A stretch of DNA of 8,479 nucleotides, taken from Methanobacteriota archaeon. Lineage in GTDB: Archaea > Thermoplasmatota > Poseidoniia > Poseidoniales > Thalassarchaeaceae. The DNA lies in NCBI GenBank assembly GCA_002731195.1, contig PCAI01000012.1:9312-17790 (forward strand), given 5' to 3'. Of the stretch, positions 1 to 5,767 are shown in pieces. Every line of letters starts with the position of its first letter. The first letter of the stretch is position 1. The notes beneath the pieces were generated by a model. That model was not told where the DNA came from, made no database searches, and worked only from the letters and a program-made list of their open reading frames with translations. The position numbers were made by a program, and so were the translations under genes.

Positions 1-16
1 TTCTCGCGAGCCCACC

Positions 17-94
17 GCTCGTGTGGTGTAGTTCGGTCCATCATGCCGCCCTTTCGAGGCGGCGACCCGGGTTCAAATCCCGGCACGAGCACCA
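17..94 (+). tRNA. tRNA-Glu (anticodon TTC), CCA encoded
   Basis: A full cloverleaf can be folded by eye. The acceptor stem GCTCGTG (17-23) pairs with CACGAGC (84-90). The anticodon stem CCGCC (46-50) pairs with GGCGG (58-62) around the loop CTTTCGA, which gives anticodon TTC at 53-55 and reads glutamate codons GAA/GAG. The T stem CCGGG/CCCGG encloses TTCAAAT. The discriminator base is A91 and the 3' CCA (92-94) is encoded in the DNA. No intron interrupts the anticodon loop. The gene converges on the SLOG protein gene that ends at 127; a short T4 run at 125-128 is the only termination-like signal between them. Confidence 0.95.
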
Positions 95-126
95 TTACTG
101 CCTATTTGGTGCTATTAGGATGCATT

Positions 127-573
127 TTAAACTTCATGAACTTCTATTGGAATCTTTCTTTCGTTAGCTTGCTCGATAATCACTCTTGTCCATTTACTCG
201 TCAGAGAAGGGACGGCTAGGATATGCGTCGCGCCATTCAATATTTTTTGTGTAAGTGTATTGGGGGCTTCACTCCTTCCTCTATCTACTAAACTCCTCTT
301 AGAATTGCCCCATTCTTCAGTAAATACTGCTATGGGTATGATGTTGGCATCTGCCCATCTTTCTGCCATGTAATCAACGCCACTAGCGCCTCCAACAATG
401 ATTAAATCCGGATATCCATATTTATCAAGCCAATCCTCTATTATTCTTTCGAATATTGAAAAATCATAAAATCTACTTGAGCCTACTATTGCTAAATTGA
501 TTATTTCCCCATCTTTATTCAAATCTTGGCTCCCCAAGGAGTCGACGGTTTGCTGCCCAGTATGCTCGGTCAC
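127..573 (-). CDS. SLOG-superfamily protein (DUF2493/YspA-like)
   Basis: A 148-residue soluble protein with a Rossmann-like SLOG fold. The nucleotide-binding signatures are VGSSRFYDF near residues 30-38 and GGASGVDYMAERWA near 61-74, with a conserved Trp-Gly at 89-90 and the C-terminal strand-helix TSKWTRVIIEQANERKIPIEV compressed around 125-145. This order matches the DUF2493/YspA branch, whose members are thought to bind nucleotides or NAD/ADP-ribose-like ligands; no precise reaction is established. Odd points: where the family usually has AGPxRN, this protein has RSEAPNTL (about 100-107), so part of the ligand site differs. There is also a low-complexity N-terminal tail of about 25 residues. 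The start is GTG at 573, the only candidate before the first strand, and it lacks a clear ribosome binding site. The gene is divergent from sufS. Family assignment is fairly firm; function is unknown. Confidence 0.75.
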   Translation of the reverse strand: MTEHTGQQTVDSLGSQDLNKDGEIINLAIVGSSRFYDFSIFERIIEDWLDKYGYPDLIIVGGASGVDYMAERWADANIIPIAVFTEEWGNSKRSLVDRGRSEAPNTLTQKILNGATHILAVPSLTSKWTRVIIEQANERKIPIEVHEV

Positions 574-595
574 AGTCTTTCAGAGGAGTATTCAC

Positions 596-627
596 AAATA
601 ATGCCTTCCCCTTTTTATGCATTATTT
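596..627. promoter_or_regulatory. Inverted repeat and AT-rich promoter region between SLOG gene and sufS
   Basis: The 107-base divergent region 574-680 holds a perfect 9-bp inverted repeat: AAATAATGC at 596-604 and GCATTATTT at 619-627, with a 14-base spacer. Half-site centres are 23 bp apart, about two helical turns, as expected for a dimeric repressor. The right arm overlaps a TATA-like TTTTTATGC at 612-620 that could drive sufS. A second, weaker candidate is GATATT at 644-649, which would give an almost leaderless sufS mRNA. The repeat is seen directly; its use as an operator is inferred. Confidence 0.35.
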
Positions 628-680
628 CCATACGCGACTTGATATTGCACGCCTCCTTGGCACATACGTAGTTGTGTACG

Positions 681-1907
681 ATGGCGCTTGACCTTGATAA
701 AATTAGATCCGAATTCCCCATTTTGGAGAGAAAGTTACCTAACGGTAAACAGTTAGTTTATTTTGATAATGCTGCAACCTCACAAAAACCAAAATGCGTA
801 ATATCCGCAATGTCAAATTATTATGAGCAATACAACTCTAACGCACACCGTGCAAACCATACATTGGCGGATGAAGCAACTACTGCTTTAGAGACGGCAA
901 GGAAAAATATTGCTAACTTTTTTGGGACCAATCCCGATCAATTGATTTACACAAGTGGTGCAACCGAAGCGATAAATTTGGTTGCATTCTCATGGGCACG
1001 ACAGAATCTTTCCAAAGATGATATCGTTGTATTGACTGAGATGGAGCACCACGCAGATATAGTACCATGGCAGCAACTTTCCAAAGAAATAGGGATAGAA
1101 GTACGATACGTCCCCATTGATACTGAAACATTTTCTTTAGACATGGATGCTTTCTCAGTTGCTGTATCTGGCGCTTCTCTTGTTTGTGTAGTGCATACTA
1201 GTAATGTATTAGGAGTCAGAAATCCTATTGAGGAAATAATCCAATTATCTCATTCTTCAGGGGCAAAAGTATTACTTGATTGTGCACAAGGTGCACCTCA
1301 CGAGAAGATATCTTTCGATGTTATGGATGCTGATTTTGTTGCAATTTCTGCACATAAAATGGCCGGCCCTACTGGCATAGGATGCCTATTGGTTAAGAAA
1401 AGCATCATGGAAAAGATGGCACCTTTCATGACTGGAGGGTCAATGATTAGAACAGTAACCACTGAAGGTTCTACATTCCAAGAAGGGCATGCGATGTTTG
1501 AAACAGGGACTCCACGTATTGCCGAGGCCATAGGATGGGGGGCTGCGGTTGAATGGCTTGACAAATTTGAGATGACCGATATACATTCGCATGTGCAAGA
1601 ATTAGCTTCATGGACGGCAGGAGAAATGAGAAAAATCCCCGGAATAAGGATTTATGGCAATCCTGAAGATAGAGAAGGAAGTGGCGCAGTATCGTTTTTA
1701 CATGATTCCATTCAATCTCTTGATCTCGCCCTTTTCTTGGATGAAGGAGGATTTGCAGTAAGAACTGGTCATCATTGTGCACAACCCTTGATGGATGCAT
1801 TAAATGTACCTTCAACTAATAGAATCTCTTTCTGGATATATAATACCATGGACGAGGCTAAGATGTTTATCGAATATCTAAATTATGTAGTGGAGAGATT
1901 TTCATAA
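681..1907 (+). CDS. sufS: Cysteine desulfurase SufS
   Basis: A PLP-dependent type II cysteine desulfurase of 408 residues, the usual SufS length. It removes sulfur from L-cysteine, yielding alanine and an enzyme persulfide for iron-sulfur cluster assembly in the cytoplasm. Visible signatures: YFDNAATSQKP near 27-37; TSGATEAINLVA near 91-102; the cofactor-stacking histidine in TEMEHHADIVPWQ (His123); Asp200 and Gln203 in LLDCAQGA; the PLP lysine Lys226 in SAHKMAGPTGIG; and the catalytic Cys366 in RTGHHCAQPL, followed by Arg381. These positions almost coincide with the E. coli enzyme. ATG at 681 is preferred over an in-frame TTG at 672 because it gives the normal N-terminus; no strong ribosome binding site precedes either. 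It heads a sufS-sufE-sufT run, with sufE starting 29 bases downstream. Confidence 0.96.
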   Translation: MALDLDKIRSEFPILERKLPNGKQLVYFDNAATSQKPKCVISAMSNYYEQYNSNAHRANHTLADEATTALETARKNIANFFGTNPDQLIYTSGATEAINLVAFSWARQNLSKDDIVVLTEMEHHADIVPWQQLSKEIGIEVRYVPIDTETFSLDMDAFSVAVSGASLVCVVHTSNVLGVRNPIEEIIQLSHSSGAKVLLDCAQGAPHEKISFDVMDADFVAISAHKMAGPTGIGCLLVKKSIMEKMAPFMTGGSMIRTVTTEGSTFQEGHAMFETGTPRIAEAIGWGAAVEWLDKFEMTDIHSHVQELASWTAGEMRKIPGIRIYGNPEDREGSGAVSFLHDSIQSLDLALFLDEGGFAVRTGHHCAQPLMDALNVPSTNRISFWIYNTMDEAKMFIEYLNYVVERFS

Positions 1908-1911
1908 AATA

Positions 1912-1935
1912 TTTTTTAATAAAGGGAGTATTGAT
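1912..1935 (+). promoter_or_regulatory. sufS-sufE spacer with T6 run and ribosome binding site
   Basis: The short gap contains TTTTTT at 1912-1917, then AATAAAGGGAG. GGGAG at 1924-1928 sits 7 bases before the sufE ATG and is a good archaeal Shine-Dalgarno match. The T-run could act as a partial oligo-T terminator that lowers sufE expression relative to sufS, or as part of an AT-rich internal promoter. The sequence alone cannot decide which. Confidence 0.4.
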
Positions 1936-2364
1936 ATGACAAGTGAAAACGACTGGCCAGATAGTCTAATCCCAATTATTGAAGAGTTCAGGGATTGTTT
2001 TGACTCTATGGATAGATATGAATTATTATTTGATTATGCAAAAAAACATCCTACACCACTTCCTCCTAGTAAATGGACAGAGTCCAATCAAATAGTCGGC
2101 TGTCAATCTCGTGCTCATGTTGAATGTAATTTGGATGAAGATGGTAATTTCATCATGAAAGGAGGCGCAGACGCTCAAATAGTCCAAGGTTTAATGGCAA
2201 TAACGGCAATAGCTGTCAACGGCCTTTCTCCTACACGTGTCTCACAACTATCTCCTGAATATGCTAACACGATGGGCATACAATCGTCACTTACTCCAAG
2301 TAGGGCAAACGGCTTTCTAAATATGTTCAAAAGAATTCAAGAAGAGGCAATTAAACTTTCATGA
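1936..2364 (+). CDS. sufE: SufE-type sulfur acceptor protein
   Basis: A 142-residue protein of the SufE/CsdE family. SufE takes the persulfide sulfur from the SufS active-site cysteine, stimulates the desulfurase, and hands the sulfur to the SufBCD scaffold. The key motif is IVGCQSRAH with acceptor Cys56, equivalent to the essential cysteine of E. coli SufE (family form VxGCQSxVW, here with Ala-His in place of Val-Trp). The regions around RYELLFDYAKKHPTPLP (28-44) and the GGADAQIVQGLMAI segment (76-89) also follow the family. It is a true SufE rather than a zinc-binding SufU: only one further cysteine pair (Cys21, Cys64) is present, without the SufU ligand pattern. The ATG at 1936 has a GGGAG ribosome binding site. 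Its stop overlaps an ATG of the next reading frame (ATGA at 2361-2364), suggesting translational coupling. Confidence 0.92.
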   Translation: MTSENDWPDSLIPIIEEFRDCFDSMDRYELLFDYAKKHPTPLPPSKWTESNQIVGCQSRAHVECNLDEDGNFIMKGGADAQIVQGLMAITAIAVNGLSPTRVSQLSPEYANTMGIQSSLTPSRANGFLNMFKRIQEEAIKLS

Positions 2365-2372
2365 GGGATATT

Positions 2373-2675
2373 ATGGCGGATGAATCAGAAATTAAAAATT
2401 ATTTATCAGAAGTTGAAGATCCTGAAATGAAAATATCTGTAATGGATTTAGGTTTGATTTATTCTATCTCAATAGAAGATGCTCACGTCGAAATAGACAT
2501 GACTCTCACTAGCCCTGGTTGCCCAGTCGCACCTGAGTTAATGGCTGCCGTTCATCGTGCAGCGTTGAAAGCAGACGGAGTGGAGTCAGCACATGTCAAT
2601 CTAACATTTTCTCCTTTATGGGATCCTCGTATACATGCTACAGAAGATGGCAAATTAGACTTAGGAATTTTCTAA
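2373..2675 (+). CDS. sufT: SufT-like DUF59/MIP18 family protein
   Basis: A small protein of 100 residues from the DUF59 (MIP18/PaaD) family, linked in bacteria (SufT) and eukaryotes (CIAO2/MIP18) to iron-sulfur protein maturation. Visible signatures are EDPEMKISVMDLGLIYSI near 15-32 and MTLTSPGCPVAPEL near 43-56, with the conserved reactive Cys50, then the terminal FSPLWDPR near 79-86. The ATG at 2373 is chosen because GAGGGA (2363-2368) lies 4 bases before it; an in-frame ATG at 2361 overlaps the sufE stop and would add four residues. It closes the suf run. Its TAA overlaps the TAG of the convergent folD gene, and a T6 run at 2682-2687 just past the stop may end transcription. Family is clear; the exact role in this organism is inferred from context. 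Confidence 0.88.
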   Translation: MADESEIKNYLSEVEDPEMKISVMDLGLIYSISIEDAHVEIDMTLTSPGCPVAPELMAAVHRAALKADGVESAHVNLTFSPLWDPRIHATEDGKLDLGIF

Positions 2676-3550
2676 TTACCCTTTTTTGCAGCAGAAACTA
2701 CTGTATTTGTCAATAGCATTGCTATAGTCATTGGACCTACTCCTCCGGGTACTGGAGTCATATGACTTGCAACTTCCATAGCTGCTTCTTCAACATCTCC
2801 TACAAGTTTATTTTTACCAGTAGATTTATCCAATACTCTTGATATACCTACATCTACGACTACTGATGAATTTTTCACCCATTCTTTTTTCACGAATTCA
2901 GGTCTGCCTACTGCTGCAATAATGACATCAGAGGATTGACATATTTGTTCTATATTTTTACTCCTTGAATGAGTAATGGTGACTGTGGCATCAACTCCTT
3001 TCTGTGCCAACATCAAAGACAAAGGCATCCCAACTATTCTACTTCTTCCTATGACGGTTACTTTCTTGCCTTCCAAATTTATTTTAGCATTTTTAAGTAG
3101 CCTCATTATTCCAGCAGGAGTACAAGGTAAGAGGCCATTTGTATCTCCTTGGACTAATTTTCCTAAGTTTTGAGGATGAAAACCATCAACATCCTTTGAA
3201 GGGTCAATCTTATTCGTTATTTTTAACTCATTTATTTGTTTAGGGGTTGGACTTTGAACTAATATTCCATGAATATCTTCATCTTCATTCATTTGGCCGA
3301 TTAAATCTAAAACTTCTTTTTCTGAAGTAGAAGAAGGTAAAATAATCTTAGTACTTTTAATTCCAGTTCTCTTACATGCATTTTCTTTGTTCCTTACATA
3401 AACCTGACTCGCCGGATCGTCTCCAACTAAGATTACTGCTAAATGAGGCTTGATTCCTCCTTTATTCAATTCTTCAACACGAATTTTCAATTCATCTTCA
3501 ATATCTCGACTAAGGCCTTTCCCATCAAGAAGTACTGCACTCACGAACAT
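2672..3550 (-). CDS. folD: Bifunctional methylene-tetrahydrofolate dehydrogenase/methenyl-tetrahydrofolate cyclohydrolase FolD
   Basis: A 292-residue cytoplasmic enzyme that interconverts 5,10-methylene-, 5,10-methenyl- and 10-formyl-tetrahydrofolate, feeding purine and one-carbon metabolism. Numbered from ATG 3550, the catalytic Tyr51 and Lys55 lie in SQVYVRNKENACK, Gln99 in GILVQSPTP, and Asp122 in SKDVDGFHPQN. These are the expected residues, one position off E. coli numbering. The nucleotide-binding part shows VIGRSRIVGMPLSLML and VVVDVGISR, and the C-terminus has HMTPVPGGVGPMTIAMLL. Length is typical. The VQLPLP motif of most members reads VQSPTP here. ATG 3550 is preferred; GTG 3544 is also possible, while an upstream in-frame TTG at 3574 would run almost into the tRNA. 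tRNA-Thr ends 32 bases upstream in the same direction. Presence of FolD implies tetrahydrofolate use. Confidence 0.95.
   Translation of the reverse strand: MFVSAVLLDGKGLSRDIEDELKIRVEELNKGGIKPHLAVILVGDDPASQVYVRNKENACKRTGIKSTKIILPSSTSEKEVLDLIGQMNEDEDIHGILVQSPTPKQINELKITNKIDPSKDVDGFHPQNLGKLVQGDTNGLLPCTPAGIMRLLKNAKINLEGKKVTVIGRSRIVGMPLSLMLAQKGVDATVTITHSRSKNIEQICQSSDVIIAAVGRPEFVKKEWVKNSSVVVDVGISRVLDKSTGKNKLVGDVEEAAMEVASHMTPVPGGVGPMTIAMLLTNTVVSAAKKGN
2682..2687 (+). terminator. Candidate oligo-T terminator after the suf genes
   Basis: Six T in a row on the plus strand, 7 bases after the sufT stop and inside the 3' end of the convergent folD coding region. Archaeal transcription commonly stops at short T-runs without a hairpin. 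The position fits, but a T6 run in AT-rich DNA is weak evidence by itself. Confidence 0.35.
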
Positions 3551-3582
3551 ACGTGCTAAAGCCCACGCTTTCAACCTTACAA

Positions 3583-3659
3583 TGGAGCCCCAGGAGGGAG
3601 TCGAACCCCCGACCGTCTGATTACAAATCAGATGCTCTACCGGGCTGAGCTACTGAGGC
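3583..3659 (-). tRNA. tRNA-Thr (anticodon TGT), CCA encoded
   Basis: On the minus strand the acceptor stem GCCTCAG pairs with CTGGGGC (one G-T pair), the D stem is GCTC/GAGC, and the anticodon stem TCTGA/TCAGA closes the loop TTTGTAA, giving anticodon TGT for threonine ACA. The T stem GGGGG/CCCTC encloses TTCGACT. The discriminator is T, followed by an encoded CCA (plus-strand TGG at 3583-3585). No intron is present. It lies just upstream of folD on the same strand with no obvious separate folD promoter in the 32-base gap. Confidence 0.95.
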
Positions 3660-3693
3660 GTGGTTCCGGGCGGCCGTCTTTTGCACTTGAACC

Positions 3694-3699
3694 CTATAG
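3694..3699. promoter_or_regulatory. Candidate TATA element shared by divergent tRNA-Thr and the zinc-ribbon gene
   Basis: The palindrome CTATAG lies in the 67-base gap between the tRNA-Thr 5' end (3659) and the TTG start at 3727. It is about 35 bases from the tRNA 5' end and about 30 from the TTG. Archaeal TATA boxes sit about 26 bases before the transcription start, so one element could serve both directions and would give the plus-strand gene a nearly leaderless mRNA. Spacing supports this; no experimental evidence exists here. Confidence 0.3.
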
Positions 3700-3701
3700 T
3701 T

Positions 3702-3730
3702 TCAAATTGTAATTTTAAGGGTCAATTTGA
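3702..3730. repeat. 8-bp inverted repeat over the start of the zinc-ribbon gene
   Basis: TCAAATTG at 3702-3709 and its exact reverse complement CAATTTGA at 3723-3730 are separated by 13 bases, with centres 21 bp apart, about two helical turns. The right arm covers the TTG start codon at 3727. It could be an operator controlling this gene, or a chance dyad in AT-rich DNA. Confidence 0.35.
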
Positions 3731-4161
3731 TTCGTCAACCCTCTTTCGACATCTTGTTGCCATCGAAGAGTAGTGAGTATCACAAACGCCTGAATATAGT
3801 TATCTCGGCGTGGATTTGCATAGCTATTGGTAGTGCCATAATTGTATCATATTGGGGTTCTTCGTTTTCTTTTGCTGTAGCCGTACCTTTGTCTTTGGGA
3901 GGAATTATATTATTATTCATAGGTTTGGGCATGGATGCTCAAAAATCTATTTCTCCAAAGAAAATAGCATCATGGGTTCCTGATGCTTCTTTACTTCCAG
4001 ATGCAGGTAGAACAATGTATAGAGTAGATACAACACTAAATGAGCCAATCCAAACATCAATACTATGTGGTAAATGTGGCAACGTAGTTTGGGTTGAAGG
4101 GCGAAAACCTTCTCTTTTTTCATGTAATTTCTGCAACATTCTTCTATGGGAGGAAGAATGA
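3727..4161 (+). CDS. Two-helix membrane protein with C-terminal zinc ribbon, function unknown
   Basis: I do not recognise this 144-residue protein as a named family. Two hydrophobic segments, about residues 23-43 and 47-68, form a likely transmembrane hairpin with a very short turn (SYWGSS). A tail of about 75 residues follows that ends in a CxxC-x15-CxxC zinc ribbon: Cys114/Cys117 in LCGKCGN and Cys133/Cys136 in SCNFCN. With both termini expected on the same side, the ribbon probably faces the cytoplasm. The start is TTG at 3727; an in-frame TAG at 3697-3699 rules out a longer form, and the next candidates are TTG codons at 3754/3757. AAGGG just upstream is a weak ribosome binding site. Sixty-seven bases separate it from pheS on the same strand. 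The hairpin-plus-ribbon layout suggests a small adaptor or sensor, but no function is assigned. Confidence 0.75.
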   Translation: MIRQPSFDILLPSKSSEYHKRLNIVISAWICIAIGSAIIVSYWGSSFSFAVAVPLSLGGIILLFIGLGMDAQKSISPKKIASWVPDASLLPDAGRTMYRVDTTLNEPIQTSILCGKCGNVVWVEGRKPSLFSCNFCNILLWEEE

Positions 4162-4162
4162 T

Positions 4163-4228
4163 TTTCTATACTATTTTTATCGGTAATCATCAAGTGGATT
4201 AGGCTCTTCGATAGCATGAGGCCGCCGC
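4163..4228 (+). promoter_or_regulatory. Likely pheS promoter region and ribosome binding site
   Basis: The gap before pheS starts with an AT-rich stretch TTTCTATACTATTTTTAT at 4163-4180 that could hold a TATA box, with transcription beginning near 4195-4205. GAGG at 4218-4221 lies 7 bases before the pheS ATG and is the likely ribosome binding site. The ATG at 4215 is out of frame with pheS. Confidence 0.35.
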
Positions 4229-5722
4229 ATGAGTTTGGGTAATAATGAACGTAAAATGCTTCGATTAATGCTCTCAAAACCTTCGAGTAAATGGAATTTA
4301 GAGGATTTGCTGAAGGGTACTGGCTGGACAGATCAAGTACATGTAGCTGGAGCAGGAGGATACCTAAATGAACTAGGATTTGTTGACATTACTGAGAATA
4401 AATCTTCCACTGTTTCATTAGGTCCTGAAGGACTTAAGTCTGTAGAACTAGGATTACTAGAAAGTAGACTTTGGGAATGGTTACTTTCTATCGATCCAGA
4501 ACATAGGACAATGAAAAGTCTCCTCGATTCAGATTTTGAGAGACATGAATCAGGACCTGGTGTTGGAATACTGAAGGGACTAGGAGTATCCATAGAAAAA
4601 GGAGTCTTTACTACTGAAGATGAATCAACTGTTACTTCAATAATCAAAAGCAGAACTTCCTTTTTGAATACAGTATCTCAAGAGGGGTGTGATTTGTCTT
4701 CGTTGGACGATGAACTAGTCAGGCATTTCTCTTCACGAAAGGGTTTAATCCAAATCGAAGAAAATACAATAAGGCATTGGATTCTTACAGATTCTGGAAA
4801 AGCAGTACAAACATCGGATATTGAAGAAGTAGAATTGATTGGTGAAATTACTCCTGAATTATTACAAAGTGAAAATTGGAGGGGCGCTAAATTCAAACCA
4901 TTTGATGTCAATGCACCTGCTCCAACTCCAACCGGAGGAAGGCCCCATCCAATGCAATCTCTAATAGAAAGAATTAGGGCTGTATTCCTTGAAATGGGTT
5001 TTTCAGAAATTGAAGGTGACTACGTCCAATCTGCTGGGTGGAATATGGATGCTTTGTATATACCTCAATCACATCCCGCAAGAACAATGCAAGATACTTT
5101 TTATTTATCAAATCCCGAGAAAATAGACATAGATAAGAAATATTTGGATTTATGGGCAAATGTCCATGAAAACGGTCACGATACAGGAAGTAAAGGATGG
5201 GGATTAGGTTTTGATAAAGAAGAGTCAAAAAAAGCATTATTGAGGACACATACTACTGTTAATACCGTTCGTCACATAGCCAATAATCCAGATATAGCAA
5301 GTCGAGTATTTGGAATAGGTAGAGTATTCAGACAAGAAACAATAGATCGTACTCATTTGCCAGAATTTCATCAAATAGAAGGAATAATCCATGAACCTAA
5401 TGCAAATTTACCCATGTTAATTTCTACTCTGAAAACATTTTATGCTAAGATGGGATATCCTGATGTTAGAGTAAGGCCTGCATATTTCCCCTATACTGAG
5501 CCTAGTGTAGAAGTTGACATCTTATGGAGAGGAGAATGGTTAGAACTAGGCGGTGCGGGAATTTTCAGGCCCGAGGTTACTGAACCATTGGGCACTGAAT
5601 GGCCCGTTTGTGCATGGGGGATGGGACTAGAACGCTTAGCTATGCTAGTACTAGATCTTGATGACATACGTCAGTTGTATCAGCCAGACTTAGAACGCTT
5701 ACGTAAGATGCCGTTGATTTAA
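4229..5722 (+). CDS. pheS: Phenylalanyl-tRNA synthetase alpha subunit, archaeal/eukaryotic type
   Basis: The catalytic chain of the class II (alpha-beta)2 phenylalanyl-tRNA synthetase, which charges tRNA-Phe in the cytoplasm. At 497 residues it is the long archaeal/eukaryotic form. About 225 N-terminal residues contain winged-helix-like segments; the catalytic core follows. Motif 1 surrounds HPMQSLIERIRAVFLEMGF (240-258). HPARTMQDTFYL (282-293) and RTHTTVNTVR (339-348) are typical, motif 2 is RVFRQETIDRTHLPEFHQIEG compressed over 365-385, and the phenylalanine pocket segment FPYTEPSVEVD is at 420-430. Motif 3 spans 441-473, ending in AWGMGLERLAML with its arginine at 469. ATG 4229 is supported by GAGG upstream. 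The beta subunit gene pheT, often next to pheS in bacteria, is absent; 32 bases downstream a convergent operon ends. Confidence 0.96.
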   Translation: MSLGNNERKMLRLMLSKPSSKWNLEDLLKGTGWTDQVHVAGAGGYLNELGFVDITENKSSTVSLGPEGLKSVELGLLESRLWEWLLSIDPEHRTMKSLLDSDFERHESGPGVGILKGLGVSIEKGVFTTEDESTVTSIIKSRTSFLNTVSQEGCDLSSLDDELVRHFSSRKGLIQIEENTIRHWILTDSGKAVQTSDIEEVELIGEITPELLQSENWRGAKFKPFDVNAPAPTPTGGRPHPMQSLIERIRAVFLEMGFSEIEGDYVQSAGWNMDALYIPQSHPARTMQDTFYLSNPEKIDIDKKYLDLWANVHENGHDTGSKGWGLGFDKEESKKALLRTHTTVNTVRHIANNPDIASRVFGIGRVFRQETIDRTHLPEFHQIEGIIHEPNANLPMLISTLKTFYAKMGYPDVRVRPAYFPYTEPSVEVDILWRGEWLELGGAGIFRPEVTEPLGTEWPVCAWGMGLERLAMLVLDLDDIRQLYQPDLERLRKMPLI

Positions 5723-5743
5723 ACCTGTAAAAACTTATGAAGA

Positions 5744-5767
5744 GACTAACTCCCTTATTCATTAGTC
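5744..5767 (-). terminator. Possible terminator at the convergent pheS/SCO junction
   Basis: GACTAA (5744-5749) and TTAGTC (5762-5767) form a 6-bp inverted repeat with a 12-base loop across the stop codon of the minus-strand SCO gene. On the minus strand a T5 run follows at about 5729-5733. It could mark the end of the copper-related operon; a 6-bp stem is weak support. Confidence 0.25.

Noticed and set aside
672..680. SufS start at TTG 672
   Set aside because: It adds three residues before an ATG that already gives the standard SufS N-terminus.
515..721. 68-codon minus-strand reading frame across the SLOG/sufS divergent region
   Set aside because: It overlaps the starts of two well-supported genes, shows no recognisable motif and covers the promoter region; most likely chance.
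1298..1815. Minus-strand open frames within sufS
   Set aside because: They are antisense to a highly conserved enzyme and show no ribosome binding site or known motif.
3551..3574. Longer FolD with a TTG start at 3574
   Set aside because: The extra eight residues are not family-like and the start would lie only 8 bases from the tRNA-Thr end; ATG 3550 gives the normal N-terminus.
3939..4277. 112-codon minus-strand frame spanning the zinc-ribbon gene end and the pheS start
   Set aside because: Opposite two supported starts and stops, with no motif; the plus-strand CxxC pairs and pheS motifs explain the coding signal.
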